Assembly (NCBI RefSeq): GCF_003265345.1
Contig: NZ_QFWW01000023.1
Location: 310,001-374,000, forward strand
DNA length: 64,000 nucleotides
Direction of reading: 5' to 3'
DNA from: Lentzea terrae
GTDB taxonomy: Bacteria; Actinomycetota; Actinomycetes; Mycobacteriales; Pseudonocardiaceae
The notes beneath the pieces were generated by a model that searched no databases, was not told where the DNA came from, and saw nothing but the letters and a program-made list of their open reading frames with translations. Both the position numbers and the translations under genes were made by a program. The stretch's first letter is position 1. Each line of letters begins with the position of its first letter. Positions 8,743 through 17,048 of the stretch are shown here, in pieces.

Positions 8743-11097
8743 GTGGCCGGCGACGAGACGTGGGACTTCTTCGTGTCCTACACAGGGGTCGACAAGACCT
8801 GGGCTGAGTGGATCGCCTGGGAGCTCGAAGATCAGGGACATCGCGTTCTGATTCAGGCCTGGGACATGGTGCCAGGCACCGACTGGTTCGAGCGCATGCA
8901 CGCGGGGGTCCAGGGTTCTCGACGCACGATCGCGGTGTTGTCGACCGCCTACCTCGATTCCGTGTTCGGAACGATGGAGTGGCAGGCCGCACGCCGTACT
9001 GATCCGGCGGGTGCGGACCGCAAGCTGCTGGTGCTGCGGATCGAGGACTGCGAACGGTCGGGACTGCTGGGCTCAGTCGTCAGCGACGACCTGTTCAACG
9101 TCGACGAGGACACGGCGCGCGCACGGCTGCTCCGAGCCGTCCAAGGCGCCGTGACAGGGCGGCTGAAGCCGGCAATGCGTCCCGGCTTCCCCGGTCGGGT
9201 GAAACCAGGCTTCCCAGGCGCGCTGCCGGCCGTGTGGAACGTCCCGCCGCGCAACCCCAACTTCACCGGCCGGGCCGAATCGCTTAAGCGAATGCGATTC
9301 GGCCAGACCGTGGCGGTGCACTCGTTGCACGGCATGGGTGGTGTGGGCAAGACGCAGTTGGCAATCGAGTACGCCCACCGTCATGCGAGCGACTTCGACA
9401 TCGTGTGGTGGATCCCCGCCGAACAGCCAGCGTTGATCCCCGACCACCTGACCGTGCTTGGCGTCGCTCTCGGCCTCGACGTGGACCCCTCGACCATCAC
9501 ACCGGTTCTCGCGGCTCTGCGCGTCCGTCCGCGGTGGTTGCTGGTGTTCGACAACGCAGAAGACCCCGCGGCGTTGAGCCCGTTCCTCCCCGGCGGCACG
9601 GGCAGGGTCGTGATCACCACGCGGCGCAACGGGTTCAGCGCGCTCGGCACGGTGTTGGACCTGGATGTCCTCGATCGTGAGGAAAGCATCGCACTACTCC
9701 GGCGCCGTGTGCCCACGGCGCCTCAGGCGCAACTGGCGGAACTCGCCGAACTGCTGGGAGACCTGCCCCTGGCCATCGAGCAGGCCGCGGCGTACCTGGA
9801 GACCACTGGCATTCCAGCGGACGAGTACATCGTGCTGTTCCGCCAGCGAACGGCAGATCTCATCGGTCGTGGGCGGTTGATCGACCGGCATGAGACGTTG
9901 ACGACGCTGTGGGACATGTCGCTGGCCGCGCTGGCGGAGCAGAGTGCCGCCGCGGTCCAGGTGCTTGATCTGCTCGCGTGGATGGCGCCGGAGCCGGTAC
10001 CGCTCGACCTGTTCACCCTGCATCCCGGTGAGCTTCCTCAGCCCCTGGCCGACGCGGTCCGTGACCCGTTGGACTGGGTGGAGACGGTCGGAGCCCTGGC
10101 CGACTGGTTCTTCGTGCGACGTGGCAGTGGGGAAATGACCATCGCCCACCGGCTGCTCCAGCAATCGCTGAAGGCACGCCAGATCGACGGAACAACCTCG
10201 AACGCGTTGGTGCAGGCGCTCCTGTGGGCAGAAGCAACCCCCAACATCGAGGACGCTCCGGAGAACTGGGGGCGCTGGCGAGCACTGCTTCCGCACATTC
10301 TGTCCGCCACCACCGACGCAAGCGCAGCAACCACCGAGCGCAGCTCTTACCTGCTGAGTCGCGCCGGCAGATTCCTCCGCGTCACAGGCCGGCTCAACGA
10401 GGCGCGCTCGCTGCTCGAACAAGCCCTCACGATCAGCGAAGCGGCCCACGGCCCGAACAGCGTCGAGGTCTCCACCACCTTGAACAACCTCGCACTCGTT
10501 CTCAAGGATCAGCACCTCCCCGCCGAGGCCGAGGTCTTGTTCAACCGCGCCCTCGCCATCGACGAACCGATCTTCGGTCCGAACAGCGCCCGCGTCGCCA
10601 CGACCTTGAACAACCTCGGCAACGTCCTCTCACACCAGCAACGCCACGACGAGGCACGAGAACAGCTCGAACGGTCGCTCGCGATCCGTGAGGCCACCGA
10701 CGGCCCCGACCGCATCCAGACCGCCATCAGCATGACCAACCTCGGTCAGACGCTGACGTCCATGGGCCGTCCCGACGAGGCATTGGAGTTGCACGCGCGG
10801 GTCCTCGCCGTCATGGAGGCCGCGTACGGAGCCCGTCACCCCTGGGTTGCGACGGCTCTGAGCAACATGGCGGTCACCTTGCGCGTCATGCACCGCAGCG
10901 ACGAGGCCAAGCCTCGGGCGGAACTGGCACTGGACATCTACCAGGAGGCGTACGGACCGCACCATCCCGAAGTCGCCACTTGTCTGCTGCACCTCAGCCG
11001 CATCCACGTCGAACTGGGCAACGCACGCGAGGCTCAGCAACTTCTCAACCAGGCGCGGGAGATCGACGAACGGAACAAGGACGGTGCCGCTCCCTGA
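8743..11097 (+). CDS. TIR-NB-ARC-TPR STAND protein
   Basis: This is a 784-residue three-part signal-transduction ATPase. Residues 6-135 form a TIR domain (WDFFVSYTGVDKTWAEW; Glu79 in GTMEWQAA is the candidate catalytic Glu of TIR NADases). After a proline/glycine linker and VPPRNPNFTGR comes an NB-ARC NTPase with P-loop GMGGVGKT (197-204), a Walker-B-like LLVFDNAED and an RNBS-type ITTRRNG. Residues from about 540 on contain repeated 42-residue TPR units (TTLNNLALVL, TTLNNLGNVL). Such proteins act in bacterial immunity, and close relatives accompany FxSxx-COOH peptide systems, but no such partners are visible here. The gene is monocistronic, flanked by terminators and starts at GTG 8743. Its trigger is unknown. 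Confidence 0.85.
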   Translation: MAGDETWDFFVSYTGVDKTWAEWIAWELEDQGHRVLIQAWDMVPGTDWFERMHAGVQGSRRTIAVLSTAYLDSVFGTMEWQAARRTDPAGADRKLLVLRIEDCERSGLLGSVVSDDLFNVDEDTARARLLRAVQGAVTGRLKPAMRPGFPGRVKPGFPGALPAVWNVPPRNPNFTGRAESLKRMRFGQTVAVHSLHGMGGVGKTQLAIEYAHRHASDFDIVWWIPAEQPALIPDHLTVLGVALGLDVDPSTITPVLAALRVRPRWLLVFDNAEDPAALSPFLPGGTGRVVITTRRNGFSALGTVLDLDVLDREESIALLRRRVPTAPQAQLAELAELLGDLPLAIEQAAAYLETTGIPADEYIVLFRQRTADLIGRGRLIDRHETLTTLWDMSLAALAEQSAAAVQVLDLLAWMAPEPVPLDLFTLHPGELPQPLADAVRDPLDWVETVGALADWFFVRRGSGEMTIAHRLLQQSLKARQIDGTTSNALVQALLWAEATPNIEDAPENWGRWRALLPHILSATTDASAATTERSSYLLSRAGRFLRVTGRLNEARSLLEQALTISEAAHGPNSVEVSTTLNNLALVLKDQHLPAEAEVLFNRALAIDEPIFGPNSARVATTLNNLGNVLSHQQRHDEAREQLERSLAIREATDGPDRIQTAISMTNLGQTLTSMGRPDEALELHARVLAVMEAAYGARHPWVATALSNMAVTLRVMHRSDEAKPRAELALDIYQEAYGPHHPEVATCLLHLSRIHVELGNAREAQQLLNQAREIDERNKDGAAP

Positions 11098-11120
11098 ACT
11101 GAACCAAGAAGCGGCACCGT
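11081..11120. terminator. Bidirectional hairpin between convergent genes
   Basis: ACGGTGCCGCT (11081-11091) pairs perfectly with 11110-11120 around an 18-base loop. The hairpin overlaps the last codons of the TIR gene and serves the convergent hydrolase gene too. Confidence 0.65.
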
Positions 11121-11129
11121 AGTTGAGTA

Positions 11130-13781
11130 CTACGCGGCGTTCGTCACCTTGCCGGTGACCTCGAAGCCGATGCCCGTGGGCGAGCGCCCCTCGAACTTCA
11201 GCTTGATCTGCTCCTCACCCTCGGCCTCGGCGTCGGCCACGGTCGGCACCGTGACCTCCGTGCTCGTCTCCCCCGGCGAGATGTACGCCGACACCTGGAG
11301 CCCGCTGGTGGACAACAGCCGCGAGGGCAGCTGTTGCACTCCGCCGTTCCGGATGAGCCAGTGGTCCGGAACGTCTGTTGTGGACAGTTCGGCGGTACCC
11401 GGTGCCACCGGCAGGCCGACCAGCGCGATGCCCGCATCGGCGGGCTCCGACAGGGTCAGCTTCCAGCGCAACGTGCCGCCCTCGGCAACGCTGTCGGCGA
11501 CCGGGGTGACGGTGAGCGTCGGGACCGGGTCGTCGTTGCGCACCAGCAGGCCGCCGAACGCGGCGCCGACCACGGCGTTGTCGATCGCCACCACGCCGAT
11601 GGGGTAGCGGGTGTCGGCGCCCCACCTCGTGTTGGCGGTGTAGGTGATCGGCACGTCCGCGCGGTGCTCGCCCGGCTTCAGCGTCACGAGCTTGGTGACC
11701 GGGTTGTTCTGCTCGTCGAAGTAGAAGAGGCGGACAGCGCGGGTGCCGTTGCCGGTGGCGGTGACGACGACGTTGTGCGTCACCGTGCCGGAGTCGCCCT
11801 CGTCCACCGGGGTCACGGTGGCGTCGACTCGGCCCAGACGTGCGGGCACGACCGGGACCAGGCCCTTGCGCCAGCCGTGGGCGTCCATCAGCAACGCCTG
11901 GCCGGAGTCGGAATCGGGGACCAGTTCCAGTGCGGTCGCGTGGCCGACGCCTGCAGGCAGCGGCACGCGAACTTCCTGAGCCCACAACGAACTGAGGCGC
12001 CCGGTGGCTGGGAGACCGGCCACCGACACCGCACCCAGCGCACGCTTCTGTCCACTTTGGTCGGTGATGGAAACGCTGAAGCGCGCGGCCGGTGTGTTGC
12101 CTGGGACGGCCAGGCGCAGAGCGAGTTCCTTCGAGCCGTGCAGTGACACGGGCTCAGCAAGGTTCACCACGGCCGCCTGTCCCGCGGCCGTCCACTTGAG
12201 CTCGATCGACTGGCGTTCCGGCTGCGACGAGGCGAAGCGGAAGCGGACGAGGTGTGGCGAGCGGGTGGTACCGCACGAAGCCGCGAGATCCGGGGTGACC
12301 TGGGCACAAACCCTTGCACTGCCGGAAACCTGAGTGTCTGCGGCAGGCACGACGAACGGCTTGCGGTCGCCACCGACGGCGTGCGCGAAGACGCGGGCCG
12401 GGTCGGCGGACGGGGCGCGGACGCCGGAGCCGTCGAGCAGCGGCAGCACCGACTCGTCGCGGGCCAGGAAGAGCTGGGCCGACGCCGCGGTGTAGGTGGC
12501 GCCCGCGGTCTGCTGCTGGTCCGCGGTCAGGCGAGTGGCGGTTCCCGGCGAACACACGGCGTCCGCAGGCTCACCCGGGGAGAAGTCGTCGAACGCCGGC
12601 GCCTCGGCCTGGCCGGGCGTCCATTCGCTGTTGTAGAAGTTGTGGTTGGCACCGACCATGTACAGCGCGCTGTGCAACGCGGCGCCGCGCGAGACGCCGC
12701 GCGTCTGGTCGACGAACATCTGGCCCTGCAGGTCGGACACGTCGCCGTCACAGCCGGGCAGGAACGTCACGGACGGCACGTCCGGCTGCGGGTTGTGGCC
12801 GAAGATCGTGGGGCCGATCAGCACGGTGCCGCGGATGTTCCAGCGCACCGGACCGGAGAACCCGGTGTCACCGGGCGGCGGGTTGAGGCTGTCGGTGGCG
12901 GCGCGGTTGACGCCCTCGCCACCGCGCGAGTGGCCGACCAGCAACACCTTCGACAGGTCGGCCGGCGCGGACTTGACCACGGCCGGAACGTTGCCACGGC
13001 CGACGGACCAGTCCGCCCACTTCGCCAGGTGGTGGCGCACCAACGACGAACGCCCCTGCGCGCCCGCGTCGACCGTCGCCGCGTCCTGCGCGTTGATGCC
13101 GTTGGCGGAGATCGACACCGTCACGTATCCCTGCGACGCCAGCAGTTCCTGCGCCTTCAGGTAGCCGCGGTGGCTCGGCACGGACTTCAGCCCCGCCGGG
13201 CACGGCCAGTTGCCGGTGATCTGCCCGGTCGGGCTGTAGCAGGTGAAGTGCCTGCCGTGCAGGAACAGCACCAGCGGCCGCTTGCCGGACGCACCCTTGG
13301 GCGCGACGACGACGGCGTCCATCTCGATCGCTGCCGGGTAGTCGGGCAGCTGCACCGGGTCGAGCGTGTACTCGCCCTTGGTCGTCGCGTACTGCCCCGG
13401 CTTGCCGGGGTCGACCCCCGACTCGGGCAACAGCGCGGGCAGCTGCGGCACGGCCAGACTCGCGGGCGGTGCGGGCGGCGCCACGTCGAGCCGCTTCCCC
13501 GCCGACCGCACCTGCAGCGCGTCCGGGTTCCGCAGGTCGGCCGTGAGCGTGAAGGTGCGCAGGTCGGCCGACTCCCTGGCGGTGCCGAGGAGCCGGTCGC
13601 CCTCCCAGAACTCGACCCCCGCGTCCGACAGCGGCATGGGCGTGGCAGCGGTCCACCGGATCACGTCACCGGCGACTGACCAGCCCGGTGTCGACGGTGG
13701 TTCCGGTGCGGCCGCGGCCGGCAGCGCGGGTAGGACCGCGGCCAGCGCAACGGGTAACAAAAGTGCGACCATTCGGCGCAT
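11130..13781 (-). CDS. Large secreted alpha/beta-hydrolase with C-terminal Calx-beta-like domain
   Basis: This is an 883-residue exported protein. A signal peptide (MRRMVALLLPVALAAV, cleavage near residue 24) precedes a beta-rich segment, then an alpha/beta-hydrolase with oxyanion region LFLHGRHF and nucleophile elbow GHSRGGEG (Ser285). A later ANHNFYNSEW supplies a plausible catalytic His. The C-terminal 110 residues look Calx-beta-like (LTVTPVADSVAEGGT, then a DAEAEGEEQ calcium-type end). It resembles secreted esterases/lipases of actinomycetes; the substrate is not deducible. The gene is monocistronic, convergent with the TIR gene and ends at a shared hairpin. Confidence 0.8.
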   Translation of the reverse strand: MRRMVALLLPVALAAVLPALPAAAAPEPPSTPGWSVAGDVIRWTAATPMPLSDAGVEFWEGDRLLGTARESADLRTFTLTADLRNPDALQVRSAGKRLDVAPPAPPASLAVPQLPALLPESGVDPGKPGQYATTKGEYTLDPVQLPDYPAAIEMDAVVVAPKGASGKRPLVLFLHGRHFTCYSPTGQITGNWPCPAGLKSVPSHRGYLKAQELLASQGYVTVSISANGINAQDAATVDAGAQGRSSLVRHHLAKWADWSVGRGNVPAVVKSAPADLSKVLLVGHSRGGEGVNRAATDSLNPPPGDTGFSGPVRWNIRGTVLIGPTIFGHNPQPDVPSVTFLPGCDGDVSDLQGQMFVDQTRGVSRGAALHSALYMVGANHNFYNSEWTPGQAEAPAFDDFSPGEPADAVCSPGTATRLTADQQQTAGATYTAASAQLFLARDESVLPLLDGSGVRAPSADPARVFAHAVGGDRKPFVVPAADTQVSGSARVCAQVTPDLAASCGTTRSPHLVRFRFASSQPERQSIELKWTAAGQAAVVNLAEPVSLHGSKELALRLAVPGNTPAARFSVSITDQSGQKRALGAVSVAGLPATGRLSSLWAQEVRVPLPAGVGHATALELVPDSDSGQALLMDAHGWRKGLVPVVPARLGRVDATVTPVDEGDSGTVTHNVVVTATGNGTRAVRLFYFDEQNNPVTKLVTLKPGEHRADVPITYTANTRWGADTRYPIGVVAIDNAVVGAAFGGLLVRNDDPVPTLTVTPVADSVAEGGTLRWKLTLSEPADAGIALVGLPVAPGTAELSTTDVPDHWLIRNGGVQQLPSRLLSTSGLQVSAYISPGETSTEVTVPTVADAEAEGEEQIKLKFEGRSPTGIGFEVTGKVTNAA

Positions 13782-14134
13782 GAGTGGGACCCCCTCAAAC
13801 GGAATACCACTCAGTTCTAGCCACGTCGCAGAGCACTCGGCACGTCGTTCGCCGCCAATCCGCCAAACAAAACGACAACCCGACGTGAGTAGTACGCCGT
13901 TCAGCCGAACGCCGGGGGATTCCCCTCGTCAGGCATGAGGCTGATGGAGGTGATGGGCCAGGCAACGCTGCTCACCGCGCTGGCAGCCATCACGCCGTCG
14001 GCCTCATCGGCACCCGGCAACCCCTGGAAATCCAGTACATGTCCCACGTCGTTACCCCCAAATCCGCGAACAGGACCTCCCAGCGAAGCAGACAGCGCGC
14101 ACCCACCGCTCACATTTCGAGCAGGGCCGAAATA
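13782..14134. other. Intergenic stretch without a supported gene
   Basis: The part next to 13781 must hold the promoter of the secreted hydrolase. A 70-codon minus-strand frame (13901-14113) has partly normal codon use but no ribosome site and no recognisable domain, so it is not called. Confidence 0.4.
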
Positions 14135-14293
14135 TCACTGGCCTCTGGAGTCGGTGTCGCGCTCGTTCTGGCGCAGCTTGTTCCACGTCGAGGTGAGCTC
14201 AGCACGGATGCGCGCGACGCGAACCCCGAAGGCCTCGCGGATCTCCTGGGCATCAACCTCGTCGGGGGCGCCGTGGTCGGGGTGCTCGGCGGT
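14135..14293 (-). CDS. Small hydrophilic protein of unknown function
   Basis: This 52-residue, strongly charged protein is predicted helical (EIREAFGVRVARIRAEL). Third codon positions are about 88 % G or C, as in real genes here, which argues for coding. The start ATG 14293 has GGAGG about 13 bases upstream, longer than ideal; an in-frame GTG at 14350 would add 19 weaker residues. It lies between the secreted hydrolase and a decayed transposon gene and may be a leftover of a larger gene. No function can be assigned. Confidence 0.4.
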   Translation of the reverse strand, partial: TAEHPDHGAPDEVDAQEIREAFGVRVARIRAELTSTWNKLRQNERDTDSRGQ

Positions 14294-14496
14294 CATGGCG
14301 AGCGGGGTACCTCCGAAGAGGACTCCCCCAAACGTGCTCCCCGTCACCATGTCCTTCGAAGAACGTCCCGGCCTTCAAGCCGCAGAGGAATTCTGACCGG
14401 CATCAGTGGTCCGGCAGGAGCCAGGGTGGTCCGGGCTCGCAGCGCGCTGACAACGATGTTGGCAGGTGGCGCGATGCCAGCGGCACCTGACAGGGG

Positions 14497-14510
14497 CGAA
14501 CATCTGTTCG
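14497..14510. promoter_or_regulatory. LexA (SOS) box-like palindrome
   Basis: CGAACATCTGTTCG fits the actinobacterial SOS operator CGAAC-N4-GTTCG; the flanking A on the right extends the match, and the T expected on the left is G. It sits 15 bp before the start of the TnpB remnant. Whether LexA uses it is inference. Confidence 0.45.
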
Positions 14511-14524
14511 ACAGTGTGGCCTGC

Positions 14525-15279
14525 ATGGCGGTTTCGATGAGCGTGGGCCGGTATACCTACCGGCTTCGCCTGTCGTCGTCGACCCGTCAGGTATTGCTGA
14601 TGGAGTGGGATCGCTGCCGGTGGGTGTGGAACCAATGCGTCGCGCAATCGCGGGAGGCCCATCGGCACAACCGCGAGAATCCCGACGACCCGCGCACGTG
14701 CGGCCCGACCCAGTTGGACAACTGCTGACGGGCTGGCGTGCGACCGCGGCGAAGGGCCTGGCGCGGTATCAGCGGATGATGGCCCGTCGGCGTCCGGCCA
14801 AGGGCCGGCCCGGTTCGAAGGGGTACAAGCACGCCAGACGGCAGGCGGCGAAGGTCCAGAAGAAGGTCGCCCGGCGTCGGCAGGACACCGCGCGCAAGTG
14901 GGCCAAGCGGGTGGTTCGTGACCATGACGTGCTCGCCGTGGAGGACTTCCGGCCGAAGTTCCTGGCGAAATCCACGATGGCCCGCAAGCACGGCCGCGAC
15001 GTGCGGCTGGTGGATCCGAAACACACCACGATGGACTGTGCGGCATGCGGTGCGAGAACCAAGCACGCTTTGCCGTTGTCCGAACGCACCTACACCTGCA
15101 CGTCGTGTGGAGCCGTGTCTCCCAGGGACAAGAACTCCGCGGCGGTGATGCTGGTCCGGGCAGGTTTGAACCCGGTCGGTGATGAAGGGCACAAGACCTG
15201 TTCGTCCGCCGGACGAACAGGCAGCCTGAGCCGAAAATCCCACATAGCCCGTGCAGGGCAGGGAGCATTCAATCCTTAG
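14525..15279 (+). pseudogene. Decayed TnpB (IS200/IS605-family OrfB) gene
   Basis: The N-terminal part (14525-14728) reads as a normal TnpB start (VGRYTYRLRLSSSTRQVLL, then RWVWNQCVAQSREAH). At about 14722 the frame shifts, and the downstream frame runs to 15279 (LLTGWRA, then YQRMMARRRPAKGRPGSKG). A central block of roughly 100 residues including the first RuvC aspartate is missing, and a second deletion follows STMARK. The RuvC-II glutamate (AVEDF), both CxxC pairs of the zinc ribbon (CAACG, CTSCG) and the final aspartate (PRDKNSA) survive. No TnpA is nearby. The gene cannot make an active RNA-guided nuclease. Confidence 0.8.
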
Positions 15280-15289
15280 GATCGAACAG

Positions 15290-15886
15290 GTGAGCACCCA
15301 CCTCTACCTGCTGCGGCACGGCCAGACCGAGTGGTCCGAGAGCGGCAGGCACACGGGACGCACTGACATCGAGCTGACGCCTGAGGGCGAGCAGCAGGCA
15401 CGGCGGGCGGGCGCCACGCTCGCCCGGCTGCGGGGCACGGACCAGGCGCCCGCGCTCGTGCTGACGAGCCCGCGGCAACGTGCGACCAGAACTGCGGAAC
15501 TGGCCGGCCTGGAGATCAACGGCACGACCGAGGACCTCGCCGAGTGGGACTACGGCGACTACGAGGGCATCACCACGCCGCAGATCCGCGAGCGCGTGCC
15601 CGGCTGGACGGTGTGGACGCACCCGATGCCCGGCGGCGAGTCGCACGCCGAGGTGCAGGACCGGGCCCGCAAGGTGCTCGGCGAGGTGCGCAAGATCCTG
15701 CCCGGCGGCGACGTGGTGCTGGTCGGGCACGGGCACTTCAGCCGCGTGCTGATCGCGGCGTGGCTGGGACTGGCGCCCGACCAGGGCGTCCACTTCGGAC
15801 TGGACCCGGCCGGCACCTGCCAGCTGGGCGACGAGCGGGGCGACCCGCAGGTGCGCAGGCTCAACGTGCCTGCTTGGGAGATCTGA
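15290..15886 (+). CDS. Histidine phosphatase superfamily protein (phosphoglycerate-mutase-like)
   Basis: This 198-residue phosphatase has the phospho-His motif LLRHGQTEW near the N-terminus, the second catalytic LVGHGHFSR near residue 145 and the acid-base segment LAEWDYGDYEG. These proteins hydrolyse small phosphate esters; the short form with no mutase insert suggests a broad-specificity phosphatase. The start is GTG 15290, where family similarity begins; the frame is open further upstream but lies beyond the TnpB remnant. It overlaps the following acetyltransferase start (TGATG), so the two are co-translated. Confidence 0.85.
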   Translation: MSTHLYLLRHGQTEWSESGRHTGRTDIELTPEGEQQARRAGATLARLRGTDQAPALVLTSPRQRATRTAELAGLEINGTTEDLAEWDYGDYEGITTPQIRERVPGWTVWTHPMPGGESHAEVQDRARKVLGEVRKILPGGDVVLVGHGHFSRVLIAAWLGLAPDQGVHFGLDPAGTCQLGDERGDPQVRRLNVPAWEI

Positions 15887-16359
15887 TGATCCGACGGGTG
15901 GAGCCGCGCGACGTCGACGCGGTCGTCAAGCTGGTGCACGAGCTCGCGCTGTACGAACGTGCGCCGGAGCAGTGCCACCTCACCTCGGAACAGTTGCACA
16001 CCGCACTGTTCGGCGAGAGCCCCGCGCTGTTCGGGCACGTGGCCGAAGTGGACGGTCAGGTCGTCGGGATGGCGTTGTGGTTCCTCAACTTCTCGACGTG
16101 GGACGGCGTGCACGGCATCTACCTCGAGGACCTCTACGTCACGCCGGAGCAGCGCGGCAGCGGCCTCGGCAAGCAGCTGCTGGTCGCACTCGCCCAGGAG
16201 TGCGTCGCCAAGGGCTACTCGCGGCTGCAGTGGTCGGTCCTCAACTGGAACGAGCCGAGCATCGGTTTCTACAAGTCGCTGGGTGCCGTCCCTTTGGACG
16301 AGTGGACAGTGATGCGAGTGGCCGAAGAAGCCTTGCAAAAGCTCGGTTCTTCACTCTGA
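15886..16359 (+). CDS. GNAT-family N-acetyltransferase
   Basis: This 157-residue acetyl-CoA-dependent acyltransferase resembles the diamine/polyamine (SSAT-like) branch: ALYERAPEQ near the start, GMALWFLNFSTW, IYLEDLYVTPEQRGSGLGKQLL with the acetyl-CoA pyrophosphate loop, then WSVLNWNEPSIGFYKSLGA. Polyamine or thialysine acetylation is plausible from the family, but the substrate is unproven. It is the second gene of an operon with the phosphatase, overlapping by one base. Confidence 0.85.
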   Translation: MIRRVEPRDVDAVVKLVHELALYERAPEQCHLTSEQLHTALFGESPALFGHVAEVDGQVVGMALWFLNFSTWDGVHGIYLEDLYVTPEQRGSGLGKQLLVALAQECVAKGYSRLQWSVLNWNEPSIGFYKSLGAVPLDEWTVMRVAEEALQKLGSSL

Positions 16360-16486
16360 AGGTTGACGGAAGGTCTCGAAAGGCTCACGAAAAGGGAATT
16401 CCACTCAGGACGGGTCCACGGTGCTGGCAGCGTCCCCGCTCGCCGATCCTCCGGCACCAAAGTAAGCGTGGAAAGAAGGAAAGACC

Positions 16487-16897
16487 GTGGACCCGACAAC
16501 GCCCCAGATCGACCCGAACGCCGCTGCCGGTATCGGCATCGTGGGCACGATCATCTACCTGGCCTTCATCGTCTTCGGCATCGTCGTCTTCTGGAAGACC
16601 TTCACGAAGGCAGGTCAGCCGGGCTGGGCGGCGATCATCCCGTTCTACAACATCTACGTGTGGCTGAAGGTCGCCGGCCGTCCGGGCTGGTGGCTGATCC
16701 TGATGCTGATCCCGTTCGTCAACGTCATCATGGCGCTGATCGTGTCGATGGACATCTCGAAGTCCTTCGGCAAGGACTCCGTCTTCGGTGTCGTCGGCCT
16801 GTGGCTGTTCAGCATCATCGGCTACGCGATCCTCGCGTTCGGTGGCGCGCAGTACCGCGGCCCGGCCGCGCTGGGGGGCCAGCAGGCCGCCTACTGA
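16487..16897 (+). CDS. DUF5684-type small integral membrane protein
   Basis: This 136-residue protein has four likely membrane segments (starting GIVGTIIYLAFIVFGIVVF, then WWLILMLIPFVNVIMAL and LWLFSIIGYAILAF). The conserved loop TKAGQPGWAAIIPFYNIYVW is the family signature; related segments are also fused to signal peptidases. The function is unknown. The start is GTG 16487 after AGAAGGA. A hairpin terminator follows within 20 bp, so the gene is monocistronic. Confidence 0.75.
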   Translation: MDPTTPQIDPNAAAGIGIVGTIIYLAFIVFGIVVFWKTFTKAGQPGWAAIIPFYNIYVWLKVAGRPGWWLILMLIPFVNVIMALIVSMDISKSFGKDSVFGVVGLWLFSIIGYAILAFGGAQYRGPAALGGQQAAY

Positions 16898-16915
16898 GGC
16901 TGAGCCTGTGAGCTG

Positions 16916-16956
16916 AGGCCGGGTCAGAAGTCACCCCTGTACTTCAGGCCCGGCCT
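16916..16956 (+). terminator. Hairpin terminator after the DUF5684 gene
   Basis: AGGCCGGG (16916-16923) pairs with CCCGGCCT (16949-16956), and an inner GAAGT/ACTTC stem extends it, giving a two-part hairpin. Confidence 0.65.
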
Positions 16957-16972
16957 TCACTAAGGTCAGAAA

Positions 16973-16986
16973 TGAAATCGTTTTCA
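16973..16986. promoter_or_regulatory. LacI-family-like operator upstream of the GH28 gene
   Basis: TGAAATCGTTTTCA has 5-bp arms TGAAA/TTTCA around a central CG, the layout of LacI-family sugar-regulator operators. It lies 63 bp before the pectinase start. No regulator gene is nearby. Confidence 0.4.
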
Positions 16987-17048
16987 GAGCGTTTCAGACG
17001 CCGAGTTGCCGCCGCCCTCGACGCACGACGAGGAAGGACCTCTCAACG

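Noticed and set aside
8743..11097. FxSxx-COOH peptide system
   Set aside because: The TIR-TPR protein resembles a component, but no radical-SAM maturase, peptide ending FxSxx or TIR-like partner lies nearby.
13901..14113. 70-codon minus-strand frame
   Set aside because: No ribosome site, mixed codon quality and no recognisable domain.
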